A stretch of DNA of 30,647 bases from a virus, in the IMG/VR virus record IMGVR_UViG_3300032285_000995, positions 1-30,647 of that record. One strand, given 5' to 3'. Position numbers and translations under genes: made by a program. Below, piece by piece: positions 6,823 to 14,681 of this stretch. The first letter of the stretch is position 1. Each line of letters opens with the position of its first letter. The notes under the pieces are model-generated. The model made no database searches and was not told the origin of the DNA. It saw only the letters and a program-made list of their open reading frames with translations.

Positions 6823-7151
6823 TAGGCAATCTCACTTCCAAAAGCGTTAAAGGATAATGAACCAGTATTAGCATAAACGGTAATTACATCCGCAGCACCA
6901 AGAGTTGCTCCAACTGTAATAAAAGTTGTATCATTTCCAGCAACTTTTGCATCATATGCAATGTAATGTTCATTTGATAATGTTGCACCAGCGGGGCGAA
7001 TAGCAATACGAAAAAGCAATTCTCCTCCAGTTCGGTTACATACAGAAATAGTAGATACTACTGTCTGTGTGCTTGCTGGCACTGTATACAGTGTTGTTGC
7101 AGTTGCTGCTGAGGGATTTTGCTGCCCCAGCACTTTATATGTCGTTGCCAT
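6822..7151 (-). CDS. Small beta-rich virion / fibre-associated protein
   Basis: This 109-aa protein begins MATTYKVLGQQNPSA and contains LYTVPAS, STISVCNRTGGELLFRIAI, HYIAYDAKVAGNDTT and VITVYANTGSLSFNAFGSEI. From memory this matches a widespread family in aquatic phage tail-fibre regions, annotated only as structural or hypothetical. It is all beta by pattern, with no membrane segment. The start ATG 7151 follows GGGAGCATAAACA, and the next gene overlaps its stop. A role as a fibre collar or decoration protein is a guess from its place between two fibre genes. Confidence 0.7.
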   Translation of the reverse strand: MATTYKVLGQQNPSAATATTLYTVPASTQTVVSTISVCNRTGGELLFRIAIRPAGATLSNEHYIAYDAKVAGNDTTFITVGATLGAADVITVYANTGSLSFNAFGSEIA

Positions 7152-7154
7152 TGT

Positions 7155-9374
7155 TTATGCTCCCATCAGCATCATGATTTGTGGTGCAGCATCCACTGTC
7201 ACCCAAGATGGAGCTGTTCCATCTGTTGTTAAAAACTTTCCAGCATTGCCACTTTGTGGTGGAAGCGATGCTGTAAATTCAGACCAAACAATGTTGGTAG
7301 TTCCGACAGTAATTGATCCAACTGCAGAAGCATTAACATATGTCTTGCCAATATTTAATGTTCCAGCTTGAACAAATACGATATCTCCGTTAGCTATTTC
7401 ACCAGCTGGGTTATTATCGTTATCGGTAGCACGAGTCAATACCCATGGTGTAGATACGCTTCCATTATTTGTAAGTGTATAAATACCATTTTGTGCTTGA
7501 TTTGTTTGGTTCTTAATAAGAACACGACCGCCAACAGATACCGTTGCACCATCAAGTGTATTAAATGCACGATTAGTATCTGCAGTTAATGTTGCCCCAA
7601 CTCCACCAGTTCCATTGCTATATGTAGTTGCAAGGTTTGTTGTAGATGCTGCAATAACTGGTGCATGGAAATTGATTGCTGTTGTCACTGCGTCAACATA
7701 TTGCTTGGTTGCAAGACCAAGTGCTGTAGTAGGATCAGCCGTTGCTGATCCACCACTAAGAGTTAAACCAGTGATTGTTCCGTATGTTGTACCAGAAGCG
7801 ATTGTAGTTGAACCAATAGTCGGTGCTGAGTAAGACGTTGTAGAAGAAATAGCATTCCATGTAGAACCACTCCATGCGTACATGGTGTTAAGATTGCTAT
7901 TCCAATATGTAGCACCAACAAGCAATACTCCACCATAGTTATCTACAGTTGGAGCAGAAGTCTTAGACCCAAGATATCGATTATCATATGCTGTATATGT
8001 TGTGGCAGCGGATGATGCCGATGTCTGTGCTGAGGTTGCAGATGTTGCTGCATAAGATGCAGAGGTTGCTGCTGATGTGGCTGATGTTGCTGCTTGAGCA
8101 GCAGATGTTACAGCCGTTGCTGCACTAGATGTTGCAACTGATGCGCTTGTTAATGCAATTGATGCTGATGTTGCAGACGCAGTTGCTGATGCAGCAGCAG
8201 ATGAAGCTGATGTAGCAGCAGAAGTTTGGCTAGTCAAAGCACTAGTTGCACTGGTAGCAGCTTGTGCTGCACTAGTAGTTGCTGTTGCTGCCGATGAAAT
8301 TGCTGTTGCTGCTGAAGTTACTGCTGTCGCTGCACTTGATATTGCAGTTGCTGCAGATGTTGTAGCGGTAGCAGCACTGGCTGCTGCTGCTGTAGCACTG
8401 TTGGCTGCACTAGTGGCTGATGTTGCTGCGGATGCTGCAGAGGTTGCTGCAGCGGTTACGCTTGCTGCCATTGTAGAAGCCGATGTAGCAGCACTTGCTG
8501 CGCTAGTTGCTGCTGAAGCAGCAGAAGTTGAAGCAGCTGACGCAGAGTTAGTTGCGGTAGTTGCAAAACCAGAGATTGTCGCCACTGATGCTGCAGCAGT
8601 TGTTGCCGAGTTTGCAGCTGATGTTGCACTAGTTGCTGCAGAACTTTGACTTGTTAACGCCGAGCTTGCACTAGTAGCAGCAGAGGTCTGTGATGTTAAT
8701 GCTGAACTTGCACTTGTCGCTGCTGATGTTTGTGATGTCAATGCAGATGATGCAGATGTGGCTGCTGATGTTTGACTTGTTAAAGCAGATGATGCGCTAG
8801 TAGCTGCAGATGTCTGACTGGTAAGAGCAGATGCAGCTGAAGTAGCAGCCGAAGCTGCTGAAGTAGATGCTGCTGTAGCAGAACCAAGAATTGAATCTAC
8901 GTAGTTCTTTGGTGCAGCAGATGAGTCAACCATTCCAGCACTAGACAAACCAGTAATAACTGGTGAACCGCTAATGATTGGAGATGTAAGAGTCTTTGAT
9001 GTAAGTGTCTGTGATCCACCAGTACCAACGATATCTCCAGTGACACCGTGTGCTGATGTTGACGCCTCATGTGAACGAGATTCCGCAAAGTCACGAGCAG
9101 ATACACCATGCTCTACAAGAGCACCGATAGCGTGAGCCTTGGCTCCAGAACCATCTACACCACGAGTACCGATTGTGTATGAGGTTCCAACAAGACCAGT
9201 GATCTCAATGACTTCTTCATTCGCTGTATCCTTTTCAAGAATAAGTGTGAAGGGGTATTGAGTAGGCAAATTAGCTGCAGCTGCTAGCTGAAGGCTAGTT
9301 GCTGATGACGATATAGGGCTAGCAAGCGTTGTCTTTGCTGCTGTCGAACTATAGTAGCGTGATATTGTTGGCAT
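7155..9374 (-). CDS. Long tail fibre with Ala/Ser/Thr heptad-repeat shaft
   Basis: This is a 739-aa protein. Residues 1-120 form a beta-rich head (SSATSLQLAAAANLP, FTLILEKDTANEEVIEITG, GTRGVDGSGAKAHAIGALVEHG, ending SAHGVTGD). Such heads occur in phage fibres that attach to the virion. Residues about 165-480 are almost only Ala, Ser and Thr, with a 14-residue unit (SALTSQTSAATSAS) repeated. Ala at every third to fourth position suits a trimeric coiled-coil shaft, as in T7-like fibres. Residues about 480-739 are a globular beta region (HAPVIAASTTNLATTY, GGRVLIKNQTNQAQNGIYTL, FLTTDGTAPSWVTVD). The start ATG 9374 has AGAGGTAA just upstream, only 2 nt after the adaptor gene. Confidence 0.75.
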   Translation of the reverse strand: MPTISRYYSSTAAKTTLASPISSSATSLQLAAAANLPTQYPFTLILEKDTANEEVIEITGLVGTSYTIGTRGVDGSGAKAHAIGALVEHGVSARDFAESRSHEASTSAHGVTGDIVGTGGSQTLTSKTLTSPIISGSPVITGLSSAGMVDSSAAPKNYVDSILGSATAASTSAASAATSAASALTSQTSAATSASSALTSQTSAATSASSALTSQTSAATSASSALTSQTSAATSASSALTSQSSAATSATSAANSATTAAASVATISGFATTATNSASAASTSAASAATSAASAATSASTMAASVTAAATSAASAATSATSAANSATAAAASAATATTSAATAISSAATAVTSAATAISSAATATTSAAQAATSATSALTSQTSAATSASSAAASATASATSASIALTSASVATSSAATAVTSAAQAATSATSAATSASYAATSATSAQTSASSAATTYTAYDNRYLGSKTSAPTVDNYGGVLLVGATYWNSNLNTMYAWSGSTWNAISSTTSYSAPTIGSTTIASGTTYGTITGLTLSGGSATADPTTALGLATKQYVDAVTTAINFHAPVIAASTTNLATTYSNGTGGVGATLTADTNRAFNTLDGATVSVGGRVLIKNQTNQAQNGIYTLTNNGSVSTPWVLTRATDNDNNPAGEIANGDIVFVQAGTLNIGKTYVNASAVGSITVGTTNIVWSEFTASLPPQSGNAGKFLTTDGTAPSWVTVDAAPQIMMLMGA
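8640..8830 (-). repeat. 42-bp tandem repeats inside the fibre gene
   Basis: Four or five degenerate copies of a 42-bp unit encode SALTSQTSAATSAS, with the last copy changed to SQSS and SAT. They keep the reading frame and two heptads per unit, so copy-number changes would lengthen or shorten the shaft without breaking the gene. Third-codon positions differ between copies, so the repeat is not a very recent expansion. Confidence 0.6.
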
Positions 9375-9376
9375 AG

Positions 9377-10270
9377 TTACCTCTGATACTGGATAGTGTT
9401 AAGGAAGTTGGCTTGTTGCTTTGCAATTTCTTCTGAAAGACGAACTGTGTAAAGCTGGAAAATATATTTAGCTGCGTTAGTTGATGCACCAGCAGCAACT
9501 GGTTGGTCAAGAGCATCTGCAGATACAGAGGTAGCAGTTACCTTACCTGGATCAACAGTAGATAGAAGTCTCCACATTGCACCAAGACGTACGACATCTT
9601 CGCATGATGCTGGTAGTCCACTATCGATCAATAGTTCTTCATCTGTAAGTTCAGTTGGATAACGTGTGTACTGCACACGTACTGGCTTGCCAGGCATTGG
9701 TGCTTCGTTAAGAATAATTGCTGACTTTGTTTCACCGTTATATAAATAGTTACGGTCAAGACGCCAGCGTTTAATTAATCCCCACACCTTTGTAGAGTCT
9801 GGGAATTCCCAAGATACTCCAGTAATATTTACTACATCATCTGGGAGTACGTATGCGTACTGGCTACCAGTAAATGTAAATGTATAATTTTCTAATACAG
9901 GGAAGAGCATTCCCTTGATTGTGTCGTTGATTGCACGACGTACTTGGTCACGTGGGAACAGTGGGTTGTTACGAACTAGCGATCCAGTTGGGTGGCTAGT
10001 TGCACCGCTTGAACGCCATCCACGACCAACTGGGTTTGACCCAGTTCCGAGAACGGACAATGTTCCGTTAGTTGCGTTAGCACCCTTGACGTAGATTAAC
10101 TCATCATCAATCTCAACCATGCCACGGTTAACCATCTTGGCATCGTCTACAAGAATTGTTAAATCATTTTCATCAATAGTGCTAAGTGTTACGGTTACAG
10201 ATTCCTGGTTGCGTACGTATGAACCGATCTCAGCAATCGTCTGGTCTACCAGATTGGTTAATGCTGTCAT
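9377..10270 (-). CDS. Head-tail adaptor / connector protein
   Basis: This 297-aa protein begins with a helix (TNLVDQTIAEIGSYVRNQ), then a beta-rich part with a capsid- or connector-like VEIDDELIYVKG...TGSNPVGRGWRSS segment. A helix follows (RDQVRRAINDTIKGMLFPVL), then a beta domain (YAYVLPDDVVNITGV) and a helical end (SEEIAKQQANFLNTI). Length, fold pattern and place directly downstream of the capsid block fit the adaptor that docks to the portal in short-tailed phages (the tail-tubular-A/gp11 position). There is no recognised signature motif, so the call is by context. It overlaps the preceding small gene by 4 nt. Confidence 0.55.
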   Translation of the reverse strand: MTALTNLVDQTIAEIGSYVRNQESVTVTLSTIDENDLTILVDDAKMVNRGMVEIDDELIYVKGANATNGTLSVLGTGSNPVGRGWRSSGATSHPTGSLVRNNPLFPRDQVRRAINDTIKGMLFPVLENYTFTFTGSQYAYVLPDDVVNITGVSWEFPDSTKVWGLIKRWRLDRNYLYNGETKSAIILNEAPMPGKPVRVQYTRYPTELTDEELLIDSGLPASCEDVVRLGAMWRLLSTVDPGKVTATSVSADALDQPVAAGASTNAAKYIFQLYTVRLSEEIAKQQANFLNTIQYQR

Positions 10271-10509
10271 GCCTGAACCGCCTTTCCTACTTTGTCAGAA
10301 AGCCTTACTGCTTGCTGAATGTCTGCCATCTTTGTCGAACGTGGCTGAATGCCTTGCTTACGTGCTTCTCGATAAGCGTTCAACTCATTGCCATTCTTTT
10401 TAAGAGTGGCAGCAATGGTTGCGTTGCCAACACTTAGGTTGGCATCTCTTGCACACTCGCCCCAGTTAGCGTGGTCTTGGGTGGGGCAACCTGATCGACA
10501 GTTACTCAT
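10267..10509 (-). CDS. Small Cys-containing phage protein of unknown function
   Basis: This 80-aa protein starts at ATG 10509, overlapping the stop of the gene upstream. The N-terminus carries CRSGCPTQDHANWGECARD, with three Cys spaced 4 and 12 apart, possibly a metal site. The rest is helical and basic (ELNAYREARKQGIQPRSTKM). Similar small proteins with C..GC.TQDH and YREAR.QGIQP occur in many phage structural regions, as far as I recall, without a known role. A longer reading from 10560 has no support: its extra residues overlap the upstream gene in another frame. Confidence 0.7.
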   Translation of the reverse strand: MSNCRSGCPTQDHANWGECARDANLSVGNATIAATLKKNGNELNAYREARKQGIQPRSTKMADIQQAVRLSDKVGKAVQA

Positions 10510-10756
10510 TGAAAATATAATCTCCATAACCAGCAGCAGTAAGTTCGGCAGCTTCTGCATCGGTTATGACGTTGTCATAACCTCCACGAAGAACCCTTTG
10601 ATATGTAGCGAGATCGCTATTTTGTGGAACCATAATGGTTGACCACGCTCCGTCTTTCTTTACAACTGTCTTGCCAACTGGATAAGAAACAAACCATAGG
10701 TCGTGTGGTCGACCAATCTTGTACCTATAAGTAGGTCCACGAAATATCTTTGACAT
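10502..10756 (-). CDS. Hypothetical structural-region protein (84 aa)
   Basis: The preferred start is ATG 10756, which shares TAATG with the stop of the upstream gene. An in-frame ATG at 10762 would add two residues. The product is beta-rich at the front (FRGPTYRYKIGRPHDLWFVSY, WSTIMVPQNSD) and helical at the end (ITDAEAAELTAAGYGDYI). No family is recognised with certainty. Its place between the capsid and adaptor genes suggests a minor virion or assembly protein. Confidence 0.6.
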   Translation of the reverse strand: MSKIFRGPTYRYKIGRPHDLWFVSYPVGKTVVKKDGAWSTIMVPQNSDLATYQRVLRGGYDNVITDAEAAELTAAGYGDYIFNE

Positions 10757-11031
10757 TACCATTTAACCTTGTCTGCCCAGTAGGCTGCTGACATCACACC
10801 TTTTGCAATGTTCTTTGCGTGACGCGCTTTAAAAGATTGACGACGTTGACGATACGCTTTGGTTTCGCCAGCTTTCTTTGGTGAACCCGATACGCCCTGT
10901 TGTCCAAAACGAATAGTCTTTACTTGTGAACCAGATTTGGCGACAACAACATGAGACTTTGTTGGATGAGAAGGTGTTGCTTTTGGTTGATTAAAACCAG
11001 TAACGCCAGCCCTCTTAAGGCGTGGATCCAT
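10756..11031 (-). CDS. Conserved basic phage protein (structural region)
   Basis: This 91-aa, strongly basic protein contains RLKRAGVTGFNQPK, TPSHPTKSHVVVAKSG, VKTIRFGQQGVSGSPKK and, at the end, ARHAKNIAKGVMSAAYWADK. From memory this arrangement is shared by a family spread through marine and freshwater short-tailed phages and T4-like cyanophages, with no assigned activity. The start follows the previous stop and the stop overlaps the next start. The positive charge suggests nucleic-acid contact; that is inference only. Confidence 0.75.
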   Translation of the reverse strand: MDPRLKRAGVTGFNQPKATPSHPTKSHVVVAKSGSQVKTIRFGQQGVSGSPKKAGETKAYRQRRQSFKARHAKNIAKGVMSAAYWADKVKW

Positions 11032-11184
11032 TTACTTGCCTTTCTTTTTAGCCTTGCCTGCTTCGCTTAGCGCGATAGCAATAGCTTGCTTACGAGACTT
11101 AACAGCTGGTCCCTTCTTGGAACCAGAATGTAATGATCCAGCTTTAAACTCTTTCATTACTTTGTTTACTTTATTGACAGCCAT
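11032..11184 (-). CDS. DUF6496-like small basic protein (50 aa)
   Basis: This short gene lies directly between two genes: its ATG 11184 follows the previous stop and its TAA abuts the next ATG. The product reads MAVNKVNKVMKEFKAGSLHS followed by GSKKGPAVKSRKQAIAIAL and a Lys-rich end. The K.VMKEFK.G.LHSGSK.GP.V..RKQAIAIALSEA pattern is, from memory, that of DUF6496, found in many phages and bacteria. The function is unknown. Confidence 0.75.
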   Translation of the reverse strand: MAVNKVNKVMKEFKAGSLHSGSKKGPAVKSRKQAIAIALSEAGKAKKKGK

Positions 11185-11355
11185 TTACTTCTTCTTTGCT
11201 GTCTTCTTTTTGAACATCATTTCTTTGTGTGCCTTTGACTTACCAGCAACAACATCCTTGATGCCCATCTTGTCTTCTTTAGCTGCCATCTTCTTGCCTT
11301 CGCCTTTTTCGTGCTTCTTCATTGCAGCCATTGACGCGTACTTCTCTAGTGCCAT
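11185..11355 (-). CDS. Small Lys/Met-rich basic protein (56 aa)
   Basis: ATG 11355 has AAAGGGG about 8 nt upstream, so this is the first gene after the capsid-gene hairpin. The product starts MALEKYASMAAMKKHEKGEG and continues with KKMAAKEDKMGIKDVV, ending KKKTAKKK; about a third of residues are Lys. It is followed without a gap by the DUF6496-like gene. No family is recognised. It could bind packaged DNA or the capsid interior. Confidence 0.65.
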   Translation of the reverse strand: MALEKYASMAAMKKHEKGEGKKMAAKEDKMGIKDVVAGKSKAHKEMMFKKKTAKKK

Positions 11356-11394
11356 TGTGTTACCCCTTTAATAGTTGGATTGACCTACGTGTAG

Positions 11395-11420
11395 AGAGGG
11401 GCGGTTGCCCGCCCCCCTCT
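11395..11420 (-). terminator. GC-rich hairpin after the capsid gene
   Basis: AGAGGGGCGG (11395-11404) pairs with a CCG...CCCCTCT arm (11409-11420) with two unpaired C. It begins 7 bp past the stop of the major capsid gene and lies before the next ribosome-binding site. No U-tract follows, so it more likely lowers read-through or protects the abundant capsid mRNA end than terminates fully. Confidence 0.5.
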
Positions 11421-11426
11421 GCCAAA

Positions 11427-12401
11427 TTAAGACGCGATGCTTGACTTGGATGTGATTACGTAACGTGCTTCTGGACGGAAGATGTTCCATCCAAGAAGTC
11501 CCTTCCAGCCCGCTGGGCGGAAGCGCATCAACTTATCTGTAACAGGACCGATAACAGTCTTTGGCTCGTAAGAGACAGCCTCGATAAGAGCCTGCTTTCC
11601 AAGAAGAACTGTCTTGTAGATCTTGTTAGCACCTGTACCTGAGAGTGACTCAGCACGTGGTGTTTCGATGTAGCGAACCTGATCGTAGATACCGATCTCG
11701 CCAACCCACTGTGAACCTACGCCAGCTTCTGTGTAGGTGTGTGGTTGCTGCCAAACAGCAGAACCGTTTGAAGATGCTTCTGAACGAATATCGTATGAAA
11801 CATCTGGGTGGATTAGTGCGGTGTAGAAACCACCGTCACGTGGCTGCACTGATGCGCCACGAAGCTTCGCAACACCCTTACGAGCAAGAGCTGCTGTTAG
11901 GTATGGTGCTGTTGTTGATGCAGATACATCCTGTCCGTTGACGGTTGATTCGTCAGCTGAAGTTGTACCTGTGAAACGACCAGTTGCAAGACCAGTCAAT
12001 GTCTGCCATGCAAGTGAATCCAGTGAGTCACGCATGTTGAATGACAACATGTCTGCAACTGCTGGATCGATTGCTGATAGAGATTCCAAAGCAAGGCGTT
12101 CAGTTGTGATTACTGAGTTACCGTATTCGTTAACTGTAACTTGAACCTTGTTTGTGTTGTTTAGTGTTACTGCATCTGGATCCGCAGTCTGTGTCAATGC
12201 TGTTGTAGCACGAGACAAATCTGTGTAGACCTGGAATACAACAGTGTTACCTGGGTTTGTTACATCGACAGGACGCTTGTCCGCAAACTTGCGGAACATT
12301 GGTTCTGAACGAAGGTTAAACTCAATGTACTTGTCATACGCCGTCTGGATCAAGTTCGACATCGTTGATGTCGTTGTTGATGTTACTGGTGTAGTAGGCA
12401 T
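11427..12401 (-). CDS. Major capsid protein (HK97-fold, N4-gp56-like)
   Basis: This 324-aa protein starts at ATG 12401 with AGAAGGAAA just upstream. Features are an opening Ser/Thr arm (residues 1-14), a helix with YDKYIEFNLRSEPMF, PGNTVVFQVYTDLS, a long E-loop-like stretch, VTVNEYGNSVITTERL, the spine-helix region ALARKGVAKLRGA, YTALIHPDVSYDIR, and the P-domain end KTVLLGKQALIEAVSYEPK with WKGLLGWNIFRPEARYVI. The 'VTVNEYG' and 'IHPD' motifs and the length match N4-gp56-type major capsid proteins. It is preceded by a coiled-coil scaffold gene and followed by a hairpin, as usual for a highly expressed capsid gene. No protease gene is seen nearby, and I see no clear sign of a delta domain. Confidence 0.85.
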   Translation of the reverse strand: MPTTPVTSTTTSTMSNLIQTAYDKYIEFNLRSEPMFRKFADKRPVDVTNPGNTVVFQVYTDLSRATTALTQTADPDAVTLNNTNKVQVTVNEYGNSVITTERLALESLSAIDPAVADMLSFNMRDSLDSLAWQTLTGLATGRFTGTTSADESTVNGQDVSASTTAPYLTAALARKGVAKLRGASVQPRDGGFYTALIHPDVSYDIRSEASSNGSAVWQQPHTYTEAGVGSQWVGEIGIYDQVRYIETPRAESLSGTGANKIYKTVLLGKQALIEAVSYEPKTVIGPVTDKLMRFRPAGWKGLLGWNIFRPEARYVITSKSSIAS

Positions 12402-12432
12402 GATTTCCTTCTATTAGGGTTGATGTGGACGA

Positions 12433-12894
12433 TCAGCCACGAAGTAGGTTTGCAAGATCCTCTGGTGAAGAAGCGTTAGCAATTCTGCTAGCCAAATCTG
12501 CACCGACGAAAGGATCTATTCCGCCTGATTCGAAGTCTGAAATTTGCTCATGTAGTTGAGCGTCAGCGTCGATCTGTGCCGACCCTGAATCATCAACGGC
12601 AGATATGCCAAAGGCATCGCCGTATTCGTTTAACCATTCAGCCACCGCATCTTCGTCAGCTTCGACGTCTGATGGAATAAACTTAGCGATCTTTGGATTG
12701 AGTCCGTATCCTTCAAGGATTTCTCCGATTGAAGCCTCGTGACTATATGTTTGGAACTCCGCAATCATTTGATCTCTTTCCTTGAGTTCCTTGGAAAGAA
12801 CACTTACCTGCTTGCGTAGTTTCTTGAGTAAGTCAGTACCGCTTTCGAATTCATCGTTATCGTCTTCGAAGTCGTACTCTGTGTATTCTGCCAT
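12433..12894 (-). CDS. Scaffolding protein
   Basis: This 153-aa, very acidic protein has a clear coiled coil at residues 22-48 (LLKKLRKQVSVLSKELKERD), a helical middle and Asp/Glu-rich stretches, ending in SPEDLANLLRG. Size, charge, coiled coil and place just before the major capsid gene are typical of phage scaffolds that guide procapsid assembly. The start ATG 12894 has TAGGGAG about 8 nt upstream. The 140-bp gap before it (12895-13034) holds short weak hairpins (AACCC/GGGTT, CTGGT/ACCAG). It is the longest gap between 27.8 kb and the left terminator, so it may carry an internal promoter, though I see no convincing -35/-10 pair. Confidence 0.75.
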   Translation of the reverse strand: MAEYTEYDFEDDNDEFESGTDLLKKLRKQVSVLSKELKERDQMIAEFQTYSHEASIGEILEGYGLNPKIAKFIPSDVEADEDAVAEWLNEYGDAFGISAVDDSGSAQIDADAQLHEQISDFESGGIDPFVGADLASRIANASSPEDLANLLRG

Positions 12895-13034
12895 TGCTTT
12901 TTCTCCCTATTAGTAGTTAACCCTCATCGGGTTTGCACCACGCTCAATCCCTGGTAGGGGAACCAGTTCATGGATGTAGTGACTATCAGACTTATACACG
13001 TCACCAGGGCTGACCGATCTGGGACGGAGATTAG

Positions 13035-14678
13035 TTATACGTCAGACTTTTGCTTACGTCCCTTAAGCAGAGACGTATTGCTAATTGCTGACTGTTGCTT
13101 GAAGCGAGCGCGTTCTTGCGATGCAAGCTTTCTTGTATTAAGTGCTACGTCAGTTCCACCTGCAAGACCTAGTTGCTCACGAGCAAGATCTTGTTCTCCA
13201 GCAGTTTGACCAGCAAGACCAAGAAGTCTTGAGTAATCGCCACGATCTCTTGCAGCAGATTGGAATGCTTGTTCAGCACTGCCTGCTTTACCTGACTTAT
13301 AGATCTCTTCGGCAAATGCTTTATCAGCCATACCGCCAGCATTAAGTGAACCGCCTGCACGTTGTGCAGCACCACCGATTTCAGCAGAACCGTAAATTTC
13401 TTTAGCTTGTTCTGTTGTGTACTTGAATCGAGAATCAACAAGGTTGAATGCTTTCTCACTATCAAGCAGGTATGCCGTTAGATCTGATGTAGTCCAACCG
13501 TAGTAGTTCTTAAGTGCATCTACTGTTGCCTGGTCTGCATTCTGCAAAGCTTGCTTTGCAATATTGACACGGCTAGTTAATTCACTTGCACTAATGCTAT
13601 TTGAAATAAGCTTTGTGAAATCATCTTGGTTGTCATAGAAACCAGTAGGCAAACCTGCCTCGGTCATGATGTCGCGATATGTCTGCTCTGTTTGAATATA
13701 CTCATAAGGAGTAAGGAGCTTGTCGCCAGGACGACCTTCACCGTTAGCCATACGCTTGCGGATCTCTTCATTAGCAGCAAAGCGTTGCTTATAAGCATCG
13801 CTTGTGTAGACACTGTTGAGAATTTGCTGGTCGGTAGGCATAATGTTTTCTTGATATACCTTATCGATGGTGTCGCTTAGTGACTTAATAAAGTTAGCAC
13901 CAAGACCAGTATTCTCAAACATCTTCATTACTGAATCTTTAGCACCAAAGTCTGTATATGAATCAATGACTTTGCCTTGAGATCCATCTGACATAACTTC
14001 AACTGTCTCAACGACACCACCAGTTTTACGTACAGTCTTAACGCCAATAGCCTTTGGCTTAGCAGCTTCCGCTGCTGCGTTAGCTGTCATGCTTGCGATT
14101 TGATCAGTTAGTCTTTTGATCTCTTCTTGGATAGCAGTAGTCGCTGCAGTTTCTGCACCTTTACCACCAGCACCAGGACTTAGATTTGGATTTGTGAATA
14201 GATCAGTTCCAGAAGCATCTTTATTTGTGTTGGTGTTTGTATTGGTATTTGTGTCCGTATTGGTGTTAGTGCTTGTATTAATATTTGTATTAGTACTGGT
14301 ATCAGTAGTATCTACATTATTATCAACAGTTGTATTGTTCTCACCAAGAATTTTTCCATCTGAACCAGAAACATCTGGCTCCGAAGTCCCAGTATCAAAT
14401 GGTGTTGTGACTGTTGTATTATCGTTTGTTGCAGTATAAGTAGTTGATTGCCTATTATCTTGAGCAAGCTTAGCCATGCTAAGTTCTTCACCGACACGCC
14501 AGTTACCTGGTGATTGCTTCTGCATAGCCTGAAGGCTTGCAACCTCCTTGGCTAAAGCAGCGTCGCTTAGCGCATCATATCCAGTAGCAGCTGGCGCGGT
14601 TGCGCGTTCTGCTGCTTTAAAACTTGCAAGTGCATCTGAAAGACTAGTAGCTGAGCCACCACCTGTATAATCGTACAT
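13035..14678 (-). CDS. Putative internal virion (ejection) protein with Asn/Thr repeat linker
   Basis: This is a 547-aa protein. Residues 1-80 are helical (ALASFKAAERA, ALAKEVASLQAMQ). Residues 114-153 form a striking Asn/Thr repeat linker. Residues 160-547 are mostly helical, with EEIKRLTDQIASMTANAAA as a coiled coil, MFENTGLGANFIKSL, NSVYTSDAYKQRFAANEEIR, LTPYEYIQTEQTYRDIM and a Gly/Ala-rich end (GSLNAGGMADKAFAEEIY). I recognise no catalytic motif. The position next to a LysM protein and a 1663-aa protein, before the scaffold, fits an internal-core or ejection protein. That is inference from context and composition. Confidence 0.5.
   Translation of the reverse strand: MYDYTGGGSATSLSDALASFKAAERATAPAATGYDALSDAALAKEVASLQAMQKQSPGNWRVGEELSMAKLAQDNRQSTTYTATNDNTTVTTPFDTGTSEPDVSGSDGKILGENNTTVDNNVDTTDTSTNTNINTSTNTNTDTNTNTNTNTNKDASGTDLFTNPNLSPGAGGKGAETAATTAIQEEIKRLTDQIASMTANAAAEAAKPKAIGVKTVRKTGGVVETVEVMSDGSQGKVIDSYTDFGAKDSVMKMFENTGLGANFIKSLSDTIDKVYQENIMPTDQQILNSVYTSDAYKQRFAANEEIRKRMANGEGRPGDKLLTPYEYIQTEQTYRDIMTEAGLPTGFYDNQDDFTKLISNSISASELTSRVNIAKQALQNADQATVDALKNYYGWTTSDLTAYLLDSEKAFNLVDSRFKYTTEQAKEIYGSAEIGGAAQRAGGSLNAGGMADKAFAEEIYKSGKAGSAEQAFQSAARDRGDYSRLLGLAGQTAGEQDLAREQLGLAGGTDVALNTRKLASQERARFKQQSAISNTSLLKGRKQKSDV
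14220..14340 (-). repeat. Low-complexity Asn/Thr coding repeat
   Basis: About 40 codons alternate Asn and Thr (TNTN units) with occasional Ser and Asp, inside the 547-aa gene. The DNA is an imperfect tandem of 6-bp units (AAYACN on the coding strand), so slippage can change its length in frame. As protein it would be a flexible linker. Confidence 0.6.
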
Positions 14679-14681
14679 GCG

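Noticed and set aside
8401-8649. Plus-strand Ala/Val-rich ORF
   Set aside because: A shadow of the Ala/Ser/Thr repeat codons on the opposite strand.
8640-8830. CRISPR-like regular repeats
   Set aside because: The units are coding, in frame and degenerate, with no unique spacers.
14116-14439. Plus-strand Val/Leu-rich ORF that looks membrane-like
   Set aside because: It is the antisense of the Asn/Thr repeat; there is no ribosome-binding site and the minus-strand gene is well supported.
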